Part shown: positions 44,076 to 53,569 of the stretch, in pieces
Numbering within the stretch: the stretch's first letter is position 1
How the letters are laid out: each line of letters opens with the position of its first letter
NCBI RefSeq assembly: GCF_022049065.2
Contig: NZ_CP095743.1
Span: 1,627,001-1,691,000 of the forward strand
Length of the DNA stretch: 64,000 nucleotides
From: Niallia sp. Man26
GTDB taxonomy: Bacteria; Bacillota; Bacilli; Bacillales; Cytobacillaceae
Direction of reading: 5' to 3'
Notes under the pieces: generated by a model
The model's input: only the letters and a program-made list of their open reading frames with translations
What the model was told of the DNA's origin: nothing
Databases searched by the model: none
Position numbers and translations under genes: made by a program

Positions 44076-44489
44076 ATGTCTGGTAGTCAAATTCGTCGGT
44101 CGATGCCTCTATTCCCAATTAGTATTGTCATGCAGTTAACGGAGCTGTCCGCTCGACAAATTCGCTACTACGAAGAACACGAATTAATTGCTCCAGCAAG
44201 AACGGATGGCAACAGAAGACTTTTTTCCTTAACGGATATTGACAAACTATTGGAAATTAAGGATCTAATCGATCAAGGTGTTAACCTCGCTGGAATTAAA
44301 CAAATATTCTCAGTGAAGGAAAAGCAAGTACTTACAGAAGATGTAAAGAAAGAAGCTGAAAAGGCTCGCAGAGAGCTTACAGATGAAGACTTGCGTAAAC
44401 TTTTGCGCAAGGAGCTGTTGAATGCTGGACGTTTTAATAATGGCGGCAATTCAATGGGACAGGGAGGATCTCGATTTTTTCAGAGATAG
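44076..44489 (+). CDS. glnR: Nitrogen regulator GlnR (MerR family)
   Basis: 137 residues. MerR-type winged [23 protein letters not shown] then [20 protein letters not shown]; the short C-terminal tail carries the region that contacts feedback-inhibited glutamine synthetase. Represses glnRA when nitrogen is plentiful, through the box at 43998. RBS AAAGGAGCCGAATCGCT. Confidence 0.96.
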   Translation: MSGSQIRRSMPLFPISIVMQLTELSARQIRYYEEHELIAPARTDGNRRLFSLTDIDKLLEIKDLIDQGVNLAGIKQIFSVKEKQVLTEDVKKEAEKARRELTDEDLRKLLRKELLNAGRFNNGGNSMGQGGSRFFQR

Positions 44490-44520
44490 ATATTAAAGGG
44501 ACTAAGAGGAGGAAATAGCC

Positions 44521-45858
44521 GTGGCAAAGAACTATACGAAAGAGGATATCAAACGTTTTGCACAAGAAAGCAATGTAAAATTCATTCGACTTCAATTTAC
44601 GGATATTTTAGGAACTATCAAGAATGTTGAGATTCCAATCAGCCAGCTTGATAAAGCCCTTGATAACAAAATGATGTTTGATGGCTCTTCCATCGAAGGA
44701 TTTGTAAGAATCGAAGAATCAGACATGTATCTGTATCCAGATTTGAACACATGGGTAGTTTTCCCATGGACAGCAGAAAAAGGAAAAGTTGCACGACTAA
44801 TCTGTGATATTTACAATCCAGACGGTACACCATTCGAAGGGGACCCGCGCAACAACTTGCGCCGCGTACTTAAAGAAATGGAAGACCTCGGCTTTACTGA
44901 TTTCAACTTAGGGCCTGAACCAGAATTCTTCCTGTTTAAATTGGATGAAAAAGGGCAACCATCCCTTGAATTAAACGATAACGGAGGCTATTTCGACCTT
45001 GCGCCAACAGACCTTGGTGAAAACTGCCGCCGCGATATCGTGCTTGAGCTTGAAGAAATGGGCTTCGAAATTGAAGCATCTCACCATGAAGTAGCTCCAG
45101 GACAACACGAAATCGATTTCAAATACGCGGATGCCATCACAGCATGTGACCAAATCCAAACATTTAAATTGGTTGTAAAAACAATCGCACGCAAACACGG
45201 ATTGCATGCAACATTCATGCCAAAACCATTGTTCGGTGTAAACGGATCAGGAATGCACTGTAACCTTTCCCTATTCAAGAACGGTCAAAACGCATTCTAC
45301 GATCCAAACACAGAATTAGAAATGAGCGAAACAGCTCTTCAATTCATCGCTGGAATCAATAAGCATGCAACAAGCTTCACAGCTATCACCAACCCCACAG
45401 TAAACTCTTACAAGCGTTTGGTGCCAGGCTACGAAGCACCATGCTATGTTGCATGGTCAGCACGCAACCGTTCACCATTAATGCGTATTCCAGCATCACG
45501 CGGTCTAAGCACACGCGTAGAAGTGCGCAGCGTAGACCCAGCAGCAAACCCATACCTAGCTATGGCAGCATTGCTGACAGCAGGCCTTGACGGAATCAAA
45601 AACGAATTGACTCCGCCAGCACCAGTAGACCGCAACATTTACATCATGAGCAAAGAAGAACGCCTTGCAGAAGGCATCGTTGATTTGCCATCAACACTTG
45701 CAGACGCATTAACAGAACTAAAGCAAAATCCAACAATGATTGACGCTTTAGGAGAGCATATTTTCGTACACTTTGTAGAAGCTAAAGAGATTGAGTGGGA
45801 TATGTTCCGCACACAAGTGCATCCATGGGAGAGAGATCAATACATGGAAATGTATTAA
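44521..45858 (+). CDS. glnA: Glutamine synthetase type I
   Basis: 445 residues, GTG start after AGAGGAGGAAATAGCC. GSI-alpha class without adenylylation site. [53 protein letters not shown] and [13 protein letters not shown] are the conserved metal, glutamate and ATP-binding blocks. Feedback-inhibited enzyme also signals to GlnR and TnrA. Confidence 0.97.
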   Translation: MAKNYTKEDIKRFAQESNVKFIRLQFTDILGTIKNVEIPISQLDKALDNKMMFDGSSIEGFVRIEESDMYLYPDLNTWVVFPWTAEKGKVARLICDIYNPDGTPFEGDPRNNLRRVLKEMEDLGFTDFNLGPEPEFFLFKLDEKGQPSLELNDNGGYFDLAPTDLGENCRRDIVLELEEMGFEIEASHHEVAPGQHEIDFKYADAITACDQIQTFKLVVKTIARKHGLHATFMPKPLFGVNGSGMHCNLSLFKNGQNAFYDPNTELEMSETALQFIAGINKHATSFTAITNPTVNSYKRLVPGYEAPCYVAWSARNRSPLMRIPASRGLSTRVEVRSVDPAANPYLAMAALLTAGLDGIKNELTPPAPVDRNIYIMSKEERLAEGIVDLPSTLADALTELKQNPTMIDALGEHIFVHFVEAKEIEWDMFRTQVHPWERDQYMEMY

Positions 45859-45865
45859 AAGGAAG

Positions 45866-45898
45866 AAGCCTTGACACTGTTGGTGTCAGGGCTTTTCT
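45866..45898 (+). terminator. Terminator of glnRA
   Basis: AAGCCTTGACAC/GTGTCAGGGCTT stem and T-rich tail. Marks the end of the conserved core before the AT-rich island. Confidence 0.85.
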
Positions 45899-46010
45899 TA
45901 TTTATAAAGTTGTTTTTTGAGCAATTGCTAATATCCTAACCCTGAATATCCAATAAACTAGTGGTCATGAGATGAATACATTTTCAAATCTGTTGAATTT
46001 TATCACTTTA

Positions 46011-47081
46011 TTATTCAATATTATCTACAAAATAAATTGGATCGTCACTTTCTAGTAGGATAGTTTTTATTACTTTCAGAGTAGTAATATCTCTTACTGT
46101 AATTATTGTTTTATCATTTACGTATGAACGTGTATATACTTCGGGTTTTGAGTCATCAACATTTAATATTTGTTCATCTGTATTACTAGAAATGATTTGC
46201 ATCGTAGGTGTAGCTTTATCAAAGTTTAATTTAGCTAGATAGGACTTATCTTCATCATTTAGTTTAAAGTTTATTAGTATTGTGTTATTGTCTATGCTAA
46301 CATTTTTATTATAAGTTATAATCTTAGGGTTACCAGAAAAGGGAGCGAAAGAATAGAATGGAAATTTTTTGATATTTAAGTCGCTGTCTATACTAACTAT
46401 ATCTCCATTGAACATAAATAAATAAAGTTTTTCATCTGGACTAGTATAAGTAAAATAATTAGGCATATTATCCAAGTGTATTTCTTCTAAAGGTTTAAAG
46501 TTACTATCCATTTTTTTAATTTGTAAGATACCTTTTTGATCATTAATTGCAGATTTGTTTATACCTACCGCAATTACATAATTTTCTAGTACGGTTATAT
46601 CATGTGTTCTGAATGCTTCTGATAAGTAATTGCATTTTTTTAAAGTAATATCGCAATATTCATTCTGATTATTGGAATCAAGAATAGTTATTATATATTC
46701 AGAATTACTTTTTTTAAAATACTTTTCTATATATTTTTTTTGTTTTGTTTCTATCAAACTCATTTTCTTTGTTTGGGGATTATAATTAATAACTTTATTG
46801 TCATTTGAATATGCACCGCTGGCAAAATAAAAATTGTTATCAAATTTAAATACATCTGAAGGAGCGAAGAGTGAATCTTCTATATTGTACTTTTGAATTT
46901 CATTTCCATTTAAGTCAATCTGTTTTATATATCCATCTTGGGTAAAAGGTGTATGGAAATGAAATAGCAAATAACCGTTATTTTTTTCTAAAGAAAACTT
47001 TCTTATATCAGTTACAGGTTTTTCTAATTGGATACAACTACTTAGTGTAAATACAAGTGAAATTACTAGGAAAAACTTCAT
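46011..47081 (-). CDS. Orphan lipoprotein, beta-propeller-like
   Basis: 356 residues; signal peptide with lipobox FTLSSC (Cys16). The rest is AT-rich coding with many Asn/Lys/Ile and repeating strand patterns (DNNFYFASGAYSNDNKVINY, EKLYLFMFNGDIVSIDSDLN) that suggest a beta-propeller. RBS AAGGAGAATGAT. No family recognised. Base composition is clearly lower in GC than the glnA block, consistent with acquired DNA. Confidence 0.65.
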   Translation of the reverse strand: MKFFLVISLVFTLSSCIQLEKPVTDIRKFSLEKNNGYLLFHFHTPFTQDGYIKQIDLNGNEIQKYNIEDSLFAPSDVFKFDNNFYFASGAYSNDNKVINYNPQTKKMSLIETKQKKYIEKYFKKSNSEYIITILDSNNQNEYCDITLKKCNYLSEAFRTHDITVLENYVIAVGINKSAINDQKGILQIKKMDSNFKPLEEIHLDNMPNYFTYTSPDEKLYLFMFNGDIVSIDSDLNIKKFPFYSFAPFSGNPKIITYNKNVSIDNNTILINFKLNDEDKSYLAKLNFDKATPTMQIISSNTDEQILNVDDSKPEVYTRSYVNDKTIITVRDITTLKVIKTILLESDDPIYFVDNIE

Positions 47082-47140
47082 ATCATTCTCCTTCCGTCAG
47101 GATAATATAGAAAAGCATTTAAACAGATAATCGTGTACAG

Positions 47141-47893
47141 TTATTGCACACGATTATCAAGGTTACTTAGTATGGATTTTTTTTTATATGAAACGGTGTC
47201 ATAATCTGCAGCTATATCATAAGGTAAAACAGTTATTAATTTTGGTTTACCACCTCCAATACTGTATCCAGCAGACTTCCAAGCTTTATAAACTAATTTA
47301 GAGCAATACCACTGTGATTCATTACCTATCGTAGTTTTCAGTTTATAAGGGTCACCTACTTGTTTCATCGCATAATTTACAGCATTGATATATGCTTTAT
47401 CAGGTGCATTTTTTACATAATATTGTTGTTCATCAGGAACAGTTGACCAATACTTTGAGGCAGATTGATGTACCACTCCTGGTTTAGGGAGAGCTTCAAT
47501 TACTTTATCTTTCGTAGTACTTAAGATACCAGCATGTCCAAGAGCAAAACCACCTGTTTTAGCCCTAAAACTTATCAGGATATCTCCTTTCCCACTCCAA
47601 CCGCTTATGGCTCTTGAAGCACCTACTTTAGATTCATTAACGAACTCAGTATTTCCTTTTTGGTTTGCAACATCATATAAAAGACTGTCAATTTCATTTA
47701 AACTATTAATTTAGAAGAGGTTTTGTCAGCAACCAAGTCTGGATCATTTGCTAAAAATTCTTCGACAATATCTGTCCCTTGCAAACTAAAGTGCTGTTTT
47801 TCGTCCTCTGTCATGTTTTTATCGTTCTTTATCTGCTCCTTAATTGAATTAAGTTGTAATATCACTTGATTATAGAATAGCTGCTTATTGAGT
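47141..47893 (-). pseudogene. Frameshifted NlpC/P60-type (YiiX-like) hydrolase
   Basis: Two reading frames join into one protein. The upstream part (about 47893-47702) encodes QVILQLNSIKEQIKNDKN ... DPDLVADKTSSKL and stops; the rest continues in another frame from about 47706 to 47141: SGWSGKGDILISFRAKTGGF, LGHAGIL, and SQWYCSKLVYKAWKSAGY with the catalytic Cys and GHAGI histidine region. A start codon is missing. Gene is decayed by at least one frameshift and 5' loss; the catalytic half alone remains open from 47476. Confidence 0.65.
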
Positions 47894-48297
47894 TAAAACT
47901 GACTCCAATTATAAAGACAGCTCAGGCAAAAGTAGATATTTTCTTAAACAAATTATTTCCCTTCCGACTTTTAAAACAGATTAATGAACCGGTACGTGAT
48001 ATATTATCATATTTTTCAGTCAATTTATTTAGTTTTAGAATTCTGTAATAAAGTATTAGAAAATAGTTTCATAATACTATTTACATAAAATTTTATTACA
48101 ATTTAGTGAATTTAATAGTTTTATCTCCGCTAGAAAGACGAAGGGAAAGAGATCTAGGGATTATAGTAGAGTATTAGCAGTACTTCTGGGTTTGGAATTC
48201 GTTGCATATAAGTGGGTTTTGAGTTCTAATAATAGGGGGTTTTAAGAGTTGCTTTTTGCAGACGAACAAACGCCCCAAAAATGCCCCCCGAAATATC
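47894..48297. other. AT-rich stretch without genes
   Basis: No supportable ORF, repeat or hairpin seen. Confidence 0.5.
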
Positions 48298-48904
48298 TAA
48301 TGACCTAAAACATTACCCATATGGTTTTCATATTTTTCAAAGGTGTCTTTCTCGATTTTCTTAGAAATATGTATATATATCAACAGTGACTTGGTAGTTT
48401 TTATGACCAAGTCTTTTTTCTATATAGTTAATGCTTGCCTTAATCAGGTAGTAATAAAGCATGAGAAACGCGAAGTGCACGTATCGGTATTTGATCTAAG
48501 TCTCCCTTTTTTAAAATCCTTTCCATCGCATTAAATAAGCTTGATTTTGGCATGAAGTTTCCGTTATTTCTGCATAAGACTAAATCAAGTTCATGTATAT
48601 AATTATCCTTTAATATTAATTTATTTTGATTTTGATATTCTCTATGGAATGTTAAATCCTTTATTAAGCCTTTTCTAATTGATATTGTACGGAAAGAGTG
48701 ATAGGTTTTAGTATCTCCAAACAGCACTTCATTATTTTTAGCTTGGAAATCTAGAGTTTTAGTAATACTTATCGTTCCTTCTTCTAAGTCGATATCATCC
48801 CAAGTTAAAGCAGCTGCTTCGCCTTTTCTCATTCCAGTTTCTAAAAGTACCTTAAAGAAAATCCAGTATATATATCCATATCTTGCAAGGAAAGGAAGTG
48901 ACAC
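48298..48904 (-). pseudogene. Tyrosine integrase remnant
   Basis: Open part 48440-48904 encodes FFKVLLETGMRKGEAAALTW and DDIDLEEGTISITKT, the catalytic Arg block of phage/ICE integrases. The His-x-x-Arg block is damaged (IRALRVSHALLLPD then stop). Beyond it, other frames still read EKRLGHKNYQVTVDIY and HISKKIEKDTFEKYENHMGN up to the stop at 48298. The N-terminal arm-binding and core domains are deleted at about 48900. Marks a former mobile element. Confidence 0.8.
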
Positions 48905-49019
48905 ATGGTGAAAGATGGTGCTGTAAATCTTACAAATTTGCGAACATTGTAGAATTATGCATTTTTAGTGAGAAAAAGTTGTTAGAATGATAGAGACAAA
49001 TAGAAAGGAAGTGAATTAA

Positions 49020-50195
49020 TTGAAAAAATGGAAAAAGCCAATTGCGGTTTTGGTTACATCCATAGTAATAAGTTCGGGCTTTATTACAGGAGAGAGATTG
49101 TTTACAAAACCATTAACCGTTGAAGCAACGAGTACAACAACCTATACTGTAACTGCAAGCACGTTAAATGTCCGAAGCGGTAAAAGTACAAAAAACAAAG
49201 TAATTGGTACAGTGAAAAAAGGAACGAAGTTAAGTGTTCAAAAGAAAGAATCTAATGGCTGGTATAAGATTAAGTTTAAAAATAAAACAGGTTATGTCAG
49301 CGGAACGTATGTTAAAAAAACCACTTCAACTAGTAACTCTACTTCAAAAGCCTCAACCTCAAGTAAAACAACCTATACAGTGACAGCAAGTACCCTTAAC
49401 GTCCGAAGTGGTAAAAGTACAAAGTTTAAGGTAATTGGTTCAATCAAGAAAAATACAAAACTAACTGTACAAAAGAAAGAATCTAATGGTTGGTACAAAA
49501 TTACCTTTAAAGGTAAGACAGGTTATGTCAGTGGTTCTTACGTAAAGGTATCCTCATCAACAACAAAAACTCAAGCAAAAAAGTCTATAGTAGATCAAGT
49601 GAATAGTATGAAGACACTTGGGAAATCCCAACAAGTAATTTTAGTAACAGCTGCAAATTCTAGTACGAAATCAGCAACTATCCGTACATTTGAAAAAGCT
49701 AATGGAAAGTGGAAACAAGTGCATTCTATTTCTGGAGTGGTTGGCAAGGATGGAATGACAGATAAGATGTCAGAAAGCTCGAAAGCTTCTCCAACTGGTA
49801 AGTACACAATAGGAACAGCATTTGGGCGTGGAGCTAATCCCGGTACTAAACTACCTTATCGGAAAATAACCAGTGATGATGTATGGGTAGATGATCCGAA
49901 GTCTTCTCTTTATAACACTTGGCAGAAAGCTTCAAAAAACAAAGGAAGATGGAAGAGTGCGGAGAAAATGAATATCGCAGAATATGACCTGGGCTTTGTT
50001 ATTAATTACAATACAAATAAACCAGTTGCGGGCAAAGGTAGTGCTATATTCTTTCATGTAGCAGGAAAGTCTGGATACACGCTTGGATGTACTGCTACAT
50101 CCAAAACAAATGTATCAAATATATTAAAATGGCTAAAACCTGATAAGAACCCTGTTATTATTCAAACACCTGAATCTGGATTAGGAAAATATTAA
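49020..50195 (+). CDS. SH3b2-L,D-transpeptidase exoenzyme
   Basis: 391 residues, TTG start after AAAGGAAGTGAATTAA. Signal peptide to about 36; two bacterial SH3 repeats (about 41-98 and 118-175; each LNVRSGKSTK...GWYKI...TGYVSG.YV) joined by Ser/Thr linkers; C-terminal YkuD-type domain (about 190-391) with FFHVAGKSGYTLGCTATS giving His346 and nucleophile Cys357. Likely acts on peptidoglycan cross-links. The first about 180 residues are nearly identical to the next gene, so the two arose by duplication with exchange of the catalytic domain. Confidence 0.85.
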   Translation: MKKWKKPIAVLVTSIVISSGFITGERLFTKPLTVEATSTTTYTVTASTLNVRSGKSTKNKVIGTVKKGTKLSVQKKESNGWYKIKFKNKTGYVSGTYVKKTTSTSNSTSKASTSSKTTYTVTASTLNVRSGKSTKFKVIGSIKKNTKLTVQKKESNGWYKITFKGKTGYVSGSYVKVSSSTTKTQAKKSIVDQVNSMKTLGKSQQVILVTAANSSTKSATIRTFEKANGKWKQVHSISGVVGKDGMTDKMSESSKASPTGKYTIGTAFGRGANPGTKLPYRKITSDDVWVDDPKSSLYNTWQKASKNKGRWKSAEKMNIAEYDLGFVINYNTNKPVAGKGSAIFFHVAGKSGYTLGCTATSKTNVSNILKWLKPDKNPVIIQTPESGLGKY

Positions 50196-50286
50196 TTGAG
50201 GACATAAATAATGAGAAAAATAATTTGAATTAGATTATGTCCTTTTAATTGTAAAAATTACAAATTGAGAAAGGAAGTGAGATGTA

Positions 50287-51639
50287 TTGAAAAAATGGAA
50301 AAAACCTATTGTAATTCTAGTAACAGTCTTGGTAATAAGTTCTGGGTTTGTTACAGGAGAGGAATTCATTGCAAAACCATTAACAGTTGAAGCAGCGAGT
50401 ATAACAACCTATACTGTAACAGCAAGCACGTTAAATGTCCGTAGCGGAAAAAGTACGAAAAATAAAATAATTGGTTCAGTAAAAAAAGGAACAAAATTAA
50501 GTGTCCAAAAGAAAGAGTCTAATGGCTGGTATAAAATTAAATACAAAAATAAAACAGGTTATGTCAGCGGCTCATACGTTAAAAAAACCACTTCATCAAG
50601 TAGCTCTACTTCAAAAGCCTCAACCTCAAGCAAAACTACATATACGGTGACAGCAAGCACCCTAAATGTCCGAAGTGGTAAAAGTACGAAAAATAAAGTG
50701 ATTGGTTCCGTTAAGAAAAATACGAAACTCACTGTACAGAAAAAGGAATCAAATGGTTGGTACAAAATCACTTATAAGGGTAAAACCGGATACGTTAGTG
50801 GTAGCTATGTAAAAGTAAACAAGCCTTCTAGCAATTCAACATCAAATAAATCTTCTGGATCAACATCAAGCAAAAGTTCCACATCAAGTAAAACTTCTTA
50901 TATTGTAATGGCAAGCTCCTTAAATGTTAGAAATGGAGCGGGAACTAATTACAAATCTATTGGAACTGTAAAAAAGGGAACAAAAATTACAGTCATAAGT
51001 AAAACATCCGGCGGATGGTATAAGATTAATTTTAATAAGAAGACAGGATATGTAAGTAATAAATATGTTATGCAAAAATCAAATCAGAAAAGTTCAGAAT
51101 TTACTAATGTGAAAAATTTAGATAAGAGTATTATAGTAGATTTAAAATATAATACGAAAAGTAACTTTACTGGTAAAAGAATATATAATTTCAATCAAGC
51201 AATTTTAAGAAAAAGTTCGGCAGAAAAATTAGCTAAAGCTAATGCAATATTAAAAAAGAAAGGTTATACAATCAAGATTTGGGATGCATATCGTCCTTAT
51301 GCGGCACAAGAAACATTATGGAAAGCGTATCCTAATTCTAAGTTTGTGGCAAAGCCTGATCCAACAAATATTAGGGGGCATCAACTGGGTGCTACAATTG
51401 ATATGACTATATGTTTCTTGAAAAATGGAAAAGAAGTACCTATGCAAAGTAAATTCGATGAATTTTCATCAAAAGCTTATAGAAATTATAAGCGTAATAG
51501 TGAGCAAGAAAAATATTATAAGATAATGGATAAGGCTATGAAAGAGGCGGGCTTTGTTGGCTATGATAAAGAATGGTGGGAATATCGAGATACAAAGCAG
51601 AATTTTAGCCTTTTAGAGATAAGTCCTTCTTTATATTAA
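50287..51639 (+). CDS. SH3b3-VanX-like D-Ala-D-Ala dipeptidase-type exoenzyme
   Basis: 450 residues, TTG start after AAAGGAAGTGAGATGTA. Signal peptide, three SH3b repeats (41-98, 118-175, 204-261) and an M15D domain (about 275-450): DAYRPYAAQETLW, then RGHQLGATIDMT with ligands His365 and Asp372, then KEWWEYRD. In VanX/DdpX the last motif is EWWH, whose His binds zinc; here it is Glu432 after catalytic Glu429. SH3b targeting suggests cell-wall dipeptide or peptide cleavage in its own or foreign walls. Confidence 0.85.
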   Translation: MKKWKKPIVILVTVLVISSGFVTGEEFIAKPLTVEAASITTYTVTASTLNVRSGKSTKNKIIGSVKKGTKLSVQKKESNGWYKIKYKNKTGYVSGSYVKKTTSSSSSTSKASTSSKTTYTVTASTLNVRSGKSTKNKVIGSVKKNTKLTVQKKESNGWYKITYKGKTGYVSGSYVKVNKPSSNSTSNKSSGSTSSKSSTSSKTSYIVMASSLNVRNGAGTNYKSIGTVKKGTKITVISKTSGGWYKINFNKKTGYVSNKYVMQKSNQKSSEFTNVKNLDKSIIVDLKYNTKSNFTGKRIYNFNQAILRKSSAEKLAKANAILKKKGYTIKIWDAYRPYAAQETLWKAYPNSKFVAKPDPTNIRGHQLGATIDMTICFLKNGKEVPMQSKFDEFSSKAYRNYKRNSEQEKYYKIMDKAMKEAGFVGYDKEWWEYRDTKQNFSLLEISPSLY

Positions 51640-51678
51640 TTTAAAGAAAAGATAAAATACCTTTTACTTTTGCTAGTT

Positions 51679-51910
51679 TTTTATGGTGTGTGGAAGGAAG
51701 ATGGGAATCCACTGCAACCTGCACGATTATAACGACAAAACTAAACGATGTTACATTAGATGTTCACGATAGAATGCCAGTGCCTAAACGTTGATACAGC
51801 TGAAGGGTTCACTTAAACCCTAGGAAGCAGCAGAAATAATGAGGTATAAGCTTTCTGCATTAGTTAATTCGCCGATTTATGAAGGGGAAGTTTTATTATA
51901 CGCTTTTTAA
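51679..51910 (+). pseudogene. SRAP (HMCES/YedK) remnant
   Basis: Scattered frames encode FYGVWKEDGNPLQ, then TCTIITTKLNDVTLDVHDRM and PVP, then MRYKLSALVNSP, matching in order the SRAP blocks AGLW..., CTIITT...HDRMPV and the VNSP C-terminus. The N-terminal catalytic Cys2 region and the middle are lost. SRAP proteins cross-link abasic DNA and are common on phage and ICE. Confidence 0.7.
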
Positions 51911-52020
51911 TAGTAAATAAGACAATACGTTGCGTTTTCGAAAGATAAAAGTGATTAGCTTTTTGTAATTCTTAGTTTAATATCAATTGATTATTGTTGC
52001 TAGTGGAAGTTAAGATTCTT

Positions 52021-52218
52021 CTATACTAATATATTTATCTTCGTGACTACCTTATAGTTGATGTCGCTATTTTTGCCTTTATCTTTTACCCATAGGCTAG
52101 CATCGAACTTGTCATCTTTATCAAATTTTTCTTTTAATTTTTCCATACTAGTTATATCACCTGTGAATTCTGTATTATGATCAATTAAAACCTCATAAGA
52201 TTCATATGAAGCTTCAAG
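52021..52218 (-). pseudogene. C-terminal fragment of an unknown protein
   Basis: Open frame ending EFTGDITSMEKLKEKFDKDD then KFDASLWVKDKGKNSDINYK looks coding, but upstream it runs into unrelated sequence that is coding on the other strand, so only the last about 65 residues survive. Confidence 0.4.
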
Positions 52219-52250
52219 ATTAACAAATAAACATAGACAAGCCTGATTAG

Positions 52251-52412
52251 TATCCGACAGAAAACGAAAGCCTTTTTGATAAATTTGAAAGTGAACAAAC
52301 CGTTGATGCAATTCCAATGGAGTATGTAAAAGAGGAATGGCGCGAAAAAAAAGCGAAGCTTGATAGTAAAAGCACCTCTTCGAGTGAAAAGAAATATAAA
52401 ACCGGTATGTAA
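52251..52412 (+). pseudogene. C-terminal fragment of an unknown protein
   Basis: Reads YPTENESLFDKFESEQTVDA then IPMEYVKEEWREKKAKLD and a Ser-rich, basic tail, ending at TAA 52412; a stop precedes and no start exists. Ends at a good terminator, so it is a real gene's tail, possibly from a conjugation or replication module. Confidence 0.45.
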
Positions 52413-52420
52413 TATGTGCG

Positions 52421-52455
52421 GAAACAGCTGTGAGAATCAAAGCAGCTGTTTTTTT
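52421..52455 (+). terminator. Terminator
   Basis: AAACAGCTG/CAGCTGTTT stem and T-run. Confidence 0.75.
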
Positions 52456-52923
52456 GTACTCATTTGGTAAAGAAATTATATCTATTATTAAGTAGAGAAT
52501 TTTCCTTAATTACCATCTCAGCGAGATCTTTTACGGAAAATTAAGATTACTGCAACCAAAGCTGATAGTGGGCGGTACCTACTCAAAATATTATTAGTTT
52601 TAATAAAAGCTTCCGTTGTTTGTGCTAAATTAATTCTCTTTTAGCAAGAGACTGTAAAGCGAGGAATACATCGGTAAACTGAAGCAAGACATAGGATATT
52701 CTATTACAATTATACTATCGGAGCAATAATCGAAATGGTTACATTTAATTCTAATTTTCTGTGAGATATTACCCGTAAATTAAAGAGAGTATTGAGTATA
52801 GGTAATGTAATTGACTTAAATGTTTATGTATTTTTTGTGAACATACAGGATAAAAAGAGTTAAAAGAAGAAACAAATTGACATAGTGGAATTGTTGCTAA
52901 AAAAATGTGATTAATGTAATGGA
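52456..52923. other. Stretch without genes
   Basis: No ORF. AATTTTCC and GGAAAATT near 52498 and 52539 form a weak inverted repeat. Confidence 0.4.
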
Positions 52924-53200
52924 GTGATAGAAATAAAGGTAATAATTATTAGGGTTGAGAACAACCTTACGTACAATAAGTATTTGGAAATTAAGATTTT
53001 TAGGAAGTGAGAATGGAGCTATTTATGCCCAAAAATTATGTGGGATACAAGAAGACGAAATGACCTATTTGGAAGGAGGATGGTCAAGTAGTCATTTGGT
53101 AAGAATATGAAAAGTATTGCTTAAAAGAGGTAGTTCGAATGCTTTGGATCATGGAGGTCTAACATTGGCACTCATTCGTTTAACAACCAATTACTATTAA
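52924..53200 (+). pseudogene. Gene remnant with two frameshifts
   Basis: From GTG 52924: MIEIKVIIIRVENNLTYNKY..., shift near 53000 to GSENGAIYAQKLCGIQEDEM and TYLEGGWSSSHLVRI, shift near 53110 to KVLLKRGSSNALDHGGLTLA then LIRLTTNYY, stop at 53200. Clearly one former gene of about 90 aa; family not recognised. Confidence 0.5.
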
Positions 53201-53284
53201 ATTAACTAGCTTATAGTACTTGTGGAGTTAGTATAGTTTCATGGACACAATTTAATTAAGTCCTTACAATTATTTTGAGAGGAT

Positions 53285-53569
53285 GTGTCCGAATTGGAAC
53301 GTAAACCTGCAGGCAAAAAATATAACGATGATTTTAAGAAAACGATTGTGGATTTGTATCATTCCGGCAGCCCGGTTAAAGAATTAAGCAGCGAATATGG
53401 CGTATCAGAAGTAACGATTTATAAATGGGTGAAAGACTTTACCCCTATTGGTTCAGAAAAAGAGGCGCTGACACCAAAAGAGTTAGCCGAGATTCAGAAA
53501 GAAAACCTTCGGTTAAAACAGGAGGTAGAAATCCTAAAAAAGGCTATGGCCATATTCGCGAAAAAGTAA
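53285..53569 (+). CDS. IS3-family transposase OrfA
   Basis: 94 residues, GTG start after GAGAGGAT. HTH_Tnp_1 domain (YNDDFKKTIVDLYHSGSPVK, SEYGVSEVTIYKWVKDF) and a C-terminal leucine zipper (ENLRLKQEVEILKKAMAIFA). Ends at GCGAAAAAGTAA; the A5G run is a plausible -1 slippage site giving the OrfAB transposase. Confidence 0.9.
   Translation: MSELERKPAGKKYNDDFKKTIVDLYHSGSPVKELSSEYGVSEVTIYKWVKDFTPIGSEKEALTPKELAEIQKENLRLKQEVEILKKAMAIFAKK

Noticed and set aside
52560..52600. T-box-like GGGCGGTACC
   Set aside because: No specifier stem, antiterminator or downstream amino-acid gene.
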